A stretch of 64,000 bases of DNA from Ctena decussata. Taxonomy: Eukaryota > Mollusca > Bivalvia > Lucinida > Lucinidae. How positions within the stretch are numbered: position 1 is the stretch's first letter; every line of letters starts with the position of its first letter. The stretch spans positions 8,960,803 to 9,024,802 of the forward strand of contig OZ022515.1 in the NCBI GenBank assembly GCA_963989385.1. The letters run 5' to 3'. Under the pieces are notes generated by a model. It was given only the letters and a program-made list of their open reading frames with translations. It made no database searches and had not been told where the DNA came from. Shown here piece by piece: positions 58,503 through 64,000 of this stretch. A program made the position numbers and the translations under genes.

Positions 58503-59440
58503 ATTAAAAAGCCTACCTACCTACCCTCCCAAAAATCCTAGTTAATAGGCAACTGCAAACAAAATATTTTTATGCTTGGCCTGGGGCTGAGATGGGAGGG
58601 GGGAAGAGGGGGACATGAAGAAATATATACTCGAAAAAAATATTAAAGGGTCAAACTTTAACCACGCGATTTCTGGAACATATCAAACATTTGGTAGAAT
58701 AAATCATTTCCTCCTTCCATTTCATTCATTTTACAAGTTTTGTACACATGAAGTTTGAAAATATAGCCTATATCTAGACCAAGTCCAGACTTCAATTCAC
58801 ACTACCCTCAAAATCAGAGTTGTTTGTAATCCATAGGGAACAAATTCACCAAAATTTTCGATTTCGCCAATTCATGATTTTTTTTTTAAAATTGCTCGAT
58901 TGTCATCAAGTTTAATCATTTTTAAGGTCAGCAAGCTATAAGAAATTTAAAACTCATAGCAATTTTAAAAGTTATTCCCGACCAAACTAGCACACTATCA
59001 ATTCTCTATGGGAATTCAAACAACTTTCATTTAAGGGGTAGTTTGACTTTGAGCTTGACCTTGGTCAAGACAAAGGCTATAGGTTCAAGCGTCATGTGTA
59101 TAAAACTTGTAAAATGAATAAAATGGAAGGTAGAAATGATTTATTTATACACATGTTTGAAATGTTCCAGAAATCGCAGTGTAAAAGTTTGACCCTTTAA
59201 TATTTTTTGAGTATATATTCTGTAGCATTAAATGCCAAAAGTTATGTTTTAGCTTGAATCTCATAAAAAAATAATAGGCTTATATTGAAGTTATATATCA
59301 ATAGAGATGATACCATGAACTGAAAAATGAAAAACATTTTAATATTACCTGGGCCATGCAGCCCATGCTTAAAAAATATTTGGTTTGCTGCTTCCTACTG
59401 GGAGGTTTAGAGTTGGGTAGGTAGGTAGCTTTTTTATGCA
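58503..59440. mobile_element. Long foldback element, ~0.94 kb, arms of 250-300 bp
   Basis: Outer arms: ATTAAAAAGCCTACCTACCT, ACCCTCCC against GGGTAGGTAGGTAGCTTTTT. Middle: CAAAATATTTTTATGCTTGG against GCTTAAAAAATATTTGGTTT. Inner: TATACTCGAAAAAAATATTA, AAGGGTCAAACTTT against AAAGTTTGACCCTTTAATAT, TTTTTGAGTATATA. The pairing continues to about 58800/59050. No reading frame. Confidence 0.65.
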
Positions 59441-60002
59441 TATGCATAATAGTATTGAACAAGTTGTATTGAATACCCAGATTACAAGCTTTTTCGAATA
59501 GTTTTTAGTCAGATAGAGTCAGAAAAAGATGCAGAGATGCAGAAATCATCATTTAAACAAGAGTTAGAACTGAAACATAAGATATAGGCATTTTGCTCAG
59601 TAGGCAGTAATGAAAAGCAAAAAAAAAATCATAATTCTGAGGCCATAATTTTTTGGGGGGTAGGGGGTAAATTGCTGGGTAGCCTAAGGTAGGAAATGGC
59701 AAACAAACACTTTTTTTTAATTTAAGCCCTGATTGATTTAATTCAACTTAAATGTTTGCAGCTTCTGACAAAAGCAAAGAAACTTGTAATTACCAATCAG
59801 TTAAGTTACTAGAGAACTACAGGGAAAACCTTGATGACAGACATTAAATGATGAGTCATAACTGTAAAGGGATGCAGTTGAGTGCAGTTGAGTGAGAAGT
59901 AGCCCCTCCTGTCTACTCCCCGCCCCCCCCCCCTCTCCCTCACACACACACCAACCTATTAAAAAGCATTTTCACAGAGGTTGTCATTGACCAAATATTA
60001 AG

Positions 60003-60275
60003 GTTGGTTGGTTGATTTGATGCAACGTCCACGGTAAACAACTAAGGTCATGTCGGGACGGTCAGTTAACTTAACCACACTATTCCTGGGCAGGCTTAGA
60101 GCTCCTAAGCGGTTAACCAGTACTTAGTGCACATACTTTCGCCAGTAACTGACAACTGTCCTTCTTGAATCAGTGGAAGGAGAAACGAAAGTATGTGGCC
60201 AGACCGGGATTCGAACCCAGGACCTCTGACTTACGAGTCAGGTGCCCTACCGATTGCGCTACCCGGCCCGGCCAA
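60003..60275 (-). mobile_element. Full tRNA-derived SINE with near-complete cloverleaf
   Basis: On the minus strand 60268-60197 folds as a tRNA. The acceptor stem GGCCGGG/TCTGGCC pairs fully with wobble. The D arm is GCGCAATCGGTAGGGC and the T arm is CTGGG-TTCGAAT-CCCGG. The anticodon loop reads CTCGTAA (CGT, threonine type) but its stem has an extra base, so it is not a working tRNA. The body follows (CATACTTTCG...GTTTACCGTGGACGTTGCAT) and ends in a GGTTGGTTGGTT-like tail. Confidence 0.7.
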
Positions 60276-62981
60276 ATATTAAGGACTTTATTATTATATG
60301 TTAGGATTTTTTTTATATCATTAGAAGTGCTCATGCACAAAAATGAATGGGCCATACCCTGCTACCTGCTGTAGCCTGCACTTTATGGGGAATGTTGCCT
60401 AAGGCTGTTTGTCCTTCTACATGTCAGTTTTGCAGACTATGTTAGAATGAAAATTAACACTGTTATACCATAAATGTTGCACCAGCATCAATGGGCTTCA
60501 TATTAATTAACTCCTGTTGTGCCCTCTCATTAGAAGCACCTCAGCAAGATCATAGATGGTTCTAATAATGGATCACATCAAATGGCTCTATGGCTGAATA
60601 AGACAGAATTCAAAAAATTGCTATCATGCCCCAGCTGAGTCTTTGTAAAATCATATCATAAAACCATCACTGTGGAAATGTCTCCAGATTTTTTTGTCTT
60701 ATTATGTACATATGTTTTAATTTATTTTGGATATTTATTTATTTATACTTATAGGGAAAACACTGAAAGGCAAGGTCAGACTGATGTGAATATAATAATA
60801 ATAATTTAATCAGGACTTTATACATTTTGCAATACCTATATAGTAGAAATTTGTTCATTTGAAATTTGTAGAAATTTTTATTTTATTTTTGATCAAAAGC
60901 AACTGTGATGAGACACCACAACATAGAAATGTACATTTTACTTGAAGAGAAGTGATAAAGAAAAACTTCATTCTGGTTCACCAAATATTGGCCCATTATT
61001 TTTCTTGTTTAATCATGATTATATCTTACCATTATAACTAAATGTAAGAGAATGGATTACAATACCTGAGCCTTTGCCACATATTTAATCAAGTTTTCTG
61101 GTTTGTTGGACAGCTGTGCTTTTTATTTGTTTTTTTTTTTGTTAGTTTGACTCAGAATCATATACGAGAACACATCACATTTAAAACTAAAATTTGTGAG
61201 AAATTTCTCCATTCTCAATGAAAAGTTAAGGTACCATTAATTACTAAATTTAGTAAATTATATAATTTTAGCATGAGATTTGCCCCTACAGATATATTTC
61301 CATGAGATTTTTGGCAATAGTTAGAGCTAATCCCTCAAACACCACTGAGAGTATAAACACACTCTGGCATTTTAATTTATGAACCAAGGACATTGCAGAG
61401 CTGACAGCCTCCCCCCTCCCCCACCTGATGAGCTAGTATTTGACAAACGTGGCATTTCATAATAAATATGCATGTTGTAACCCCTCATTAGAACTCCTCA
61501 TTAAGGCAATTCTACAGAGGGCCAAAACATATGTTATAAAAGATACATATTGCAATTTTGAAACCCTGAACCTCATTTTACAATAGATATGCTGCTGCTC
61601 AATTTTGGCTGAAATTGTAAAGGGGTGTATACGTGTGTATGGCCAAGTCATTTTCTAAGCTTAAAGTGGAAATCAAATCTCTATTGCTGCAATTAACCTA
61701 ACACTTTTAACACCTGACAATGAGTCGAAATTGCTGGGAAAATCAATACACTAACCCTGATTAGACTGCTTTTTTTGGAAGTAGTCTTACCCAGGACAAC
61801 ACTGTACATTTTAATCAAGGATTAAGTCATTGCAGCTTTGCAAGTATTTGTTATGGTTAAACGTGTATTATCTTTTGCTTACTTTTTCATGAAAAAAAAT
61901 GTTAAAAGTTGTGTGTGTGGGAGGGGGGAGTAGGGGTGGTGGCGGGGTGGGGGGGGGGGGGGCGAGTGGTCTTAAGTATGGCAAGGTGATCGTGTGAGCT
62001 GAAGGAGTGGCTTTGAAATATTGGCACGTGCAGGATTAATTGGATGGCAAAATTACTTTTTTCTACCAGTCCGTCTGATTTGCACCACAATGTAACGGTC
62101 TTAATAACTAGTAAACTAGCAAGTAAATGCGAAGGCTGAAACAGTTGACGCAGTTATGTTATTGCGTCACAACTGCCATAAATCGATCGATTTGTTTACT
62201 ATGGTGTTGGCTACTGATCAGAATTCTTTTCCCAATCATTCTGATAAAGTAGAGAAAAAAAATAAATTCTTATATATTGAATTACAAGATGCGTTTCTCT
62301 TCGTGTGTCGGATTTTAGGATTCAAGAACATTTCCGTAATATTTGAATATATTACTGATTATTTTGATGTCAGACAAACTGTCTGACATCCATCGCTATC
62401 GATCAGGTAAAGAATCCGCCATTTTTTTTGGAGAAAATGCATAGGGCACCTAAAAATTATTTTGCAAAGGAAATTGTCCCACACACCGAATGACTTAATT
62501 TTTAACATGGAGATAGGGCAGACACCATGGTTTATCATGGCATATGTCCGCCGACGGGAGAAAGTCGATTTATTTTGAAAATTGCTGTTGAAGTTGGCGG
62601 ATAAGAGTCGGCTTTACATGATCACGTAAAACGTTCGATTGCCGAACATCTCGGTGTTTTGTTCTGCTCTTAAAGGCATAAAGAATTAAATTAAGATGTA
62701 AGGATTAAAACCGTATATTATTTTTGGCTGTGTGTAGTTTGATTCGCCGACAAAGCATCACTGAAATTGCGACACGTTTGTCGATTGAATCTGAGTCTCA
62801 GAAATTTAGTATGTTTTTTCGTTGCTATTTGTATAAAAAATATCACTCCACCATGGATACGCGTTCCCACTGGGTAGGAGCGCCGCTGATATTTTGTGCG
62901 CGAATCAGCCGTTAACCGGTTTTACAGTAACGCTTATCTGGAGTTCAGACAGTGTAACCGGTGTTTCGATTTGACAGGATG

Positions 62982-63792
62982 TGATACTAGGCAGCCAATT
63001 TCAATATTTAGCATTTACATGGTAGTCGTACAATAAAAAGCTAAAATGGTCATGATCCGAAATTAAAGATGGCCGTCATGACCTTATACTTATGGTAAAA
63101 GAAAACATTCAAACGACTTCTTCTTCAGAACCACTGGACCGATTTGGCAGACATTTTACAGAAAGTATTTGGGGTACCTCTCTATATAAAATACTGAAAT
63201 CATTCCAGTCAAATCGTAAACAGACCTTTGGTGGTGGAATAAATTTGGGAAAATGACTTACAATTTTGGACACATGGACCCTTTGCGCTAGGTAGCTAAG
63301 TTTTCATAGGATTATTGAAGACAATATACAGATAACATATATGAATTTATATGGAAATAACATGGCAACTTTGGTTGCGATTGCATCCGTTCATGAAAAC
63401 ATCAAATGATATTTCCTCTACAACTAGGCAGACAATTTAAATCAGATTTCCTATTTCGCATTTATATGGTGGTTGTACAAAAATAGCTCAAATTGTCATG
63501 ATTGGAAATTCGAGACGTTGTCATGCCCTATATGCCAAAAATATTCAAATGACTTCTCCAGAGCCACTCGACTGATTTGGCTGATTATTTGCAAGAAGCA
63601 TATGGGGCACCTCTTATATAAAATACCTAAAATCAGTCCGGTTGAATTATATATAGTCCTTTAGTGGGTGGGGTAAATTTTTAAACAATGATGTAAAATT
63701 TTAAACACATGGATTTTTAGCTAGGTTGCTCTTTTTTTTTTTTTGGATTTTCAGGGGAGCGATACAGGATCACCATGGCCTTCTTGTTTTAA
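62982..63792 (+). mobile_element. AGCTCACC-family element, right part, with terminus
   Basis: Continues the module array interrupted at 53936: ACTAGGCAGCCAATTTCAAT, AGATGGCCGTCATGACC, CCACTGGACCGATTTGGC and so on. It finishes with GGGGAGCGATACAGGATCACC...CTTCTTGTTTT, a slightly decayed form of the family end GGTGAGCGATACAGGGCCAC...CCTCTTGTTTT seen at 33372-33405. Confidence 0.6.
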
Positions 63793-64000
63793 ATTGCCGC
63801 AACAACAATTTCACCAGCCGTGGTTAACATAGTTCTATAGAGGTGCGGCCTTTAGAAGAAAAAAAAGCTAAAAAATAAAGCCGCCTACACAGCCTAGTGG
63901 TAATTTTACGCAATTTGATAAGTGGAATCAAAGCTTTTAGAAAAACGACCTTACACATCGTTTATTTCCCTGAACAGAAAACATGGAAGCTCTTGGAACT
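63793..64000. other. Window end
   Basis: A/T-rich, no cysteine-rich exon yet. An acceptor-like CCCTGAACAG ends near 63977 and is followed by AAAACATGG, too little to call. Confidence 0.4.

Larger units (their letters stand above)
53937..62981. mobile_element. 9,045-bp element with inverted ends and 6-bp target duplication TGATAC
   Basis: The left end starts CACCCTGTCCAGTCGAAACA and the right end, read inward on the minus strand, starts CATCCTGTCAAATCGAAACA. Similarity extends about 105 bp inward (shared GGTTACAC, AACGGCTGATTCGC and GGCGGCGC blocks). TGATAC directly precedes the left end (53931-53936) and follows the right end (62982-62987). Removing the element and one TGATAC restores an uninterrupted repeat that matches its intact sister at 53541-53640. 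The interior holds decayed coding-like segments (54.1, 55.1-55.5, 56.9, 57.4 and 62.4 kb) plus nested foldbacks, a SINE and a LINE remnant. A 6-bp duplication is known for Polinton-type elements, but no Polinton gene was recognised and the ends do not begin AG. The class is unresolved. Confidence 0.65.

Noticed and set aside
60165..60374. Frame with RPGFEPRTSDLRVRCPTDCA-like peptide
   Set aside because: This is the inverse of a tRNA-like SINE head (60197-60268) read as protein, a common false gene.

Overview
This is non-coding-rich animal genomic DNA, with no prokaryotic operon structure, CRISPR array or rRNA. GT-AG introns, tRNA-derived SINEs, many palindromic mini-transposons and elements bounded by the motif AGCTCACCTGAGC (ending in ...GGTGAGCGATAcaGGGCC...CTTGTTTT) suggest a bivalve mollusc, perhaps a venerid-like clam. 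The phylum is an inference from repeat style and cannot be proven without a search.

Layout. (1) 2.1-16.2 kb, + strand: one multi-exon gene for a single-pass membrane protein. It has a signal-peptide exon, a 1.5-kb cysteine-rich EGF/SREC-like ectodomain exon, a transmembrane exon and a short tail with two spaced tyrosine motifs. All splice phases fit (1809 nt, 603 codons), but the ectodomain exon holds three in-frame stops (TAA, TAA, TGA). It is therefore a recent pseudogene, a null allele, or a gene that splices around some of them. Intron 1 is filled by an AGCTCACC-type element carrying a regular array of RFX-like X-boxes. Intron 4 holds a mariner-like element and foldback elements. (2) 16.2-51.9 kb: mostly intergenic repeats. 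These include SINEs, palindromic MITEs, microsatellites, a LINE reverse-transcriptase remnant, several satellite-like arrays, and an inverted pair of first-exon-like sequences (25.6 and 28.2 kb) that share 46 identical bases just upstream of their ATGs. (3) 51.9-52.0 kb, + strand: a second signal-peptide exon with the same architecture as exon 1 of the first gene. It is probably the start of a tandem paralogue whose other exons lie beyond the window. (4) 52.1-63.8 kb: the putative first intron of that paralogue. It holds an AGCTCACC-type repeat split by a 9,045-bp element with inverted ends (53,937-62,981) and a 6-bp target duplication TGATAC. That element contains decayed coding-like segments of unknown identity plus nested foldbacks, a SINE and a LINE remnant.

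The two genes look like members of one cysteine-rich receptor family (Draper/MEGF10/SREC-like by architecture) in tandem, the first damaged and the second only entering the window. Almost everything else is transposable-element sequence. The best candidates for something undescribed are the 9-kb element with inverted ends, the ~160-bp-periodic X-box array, and the mirrored first-exon pair.
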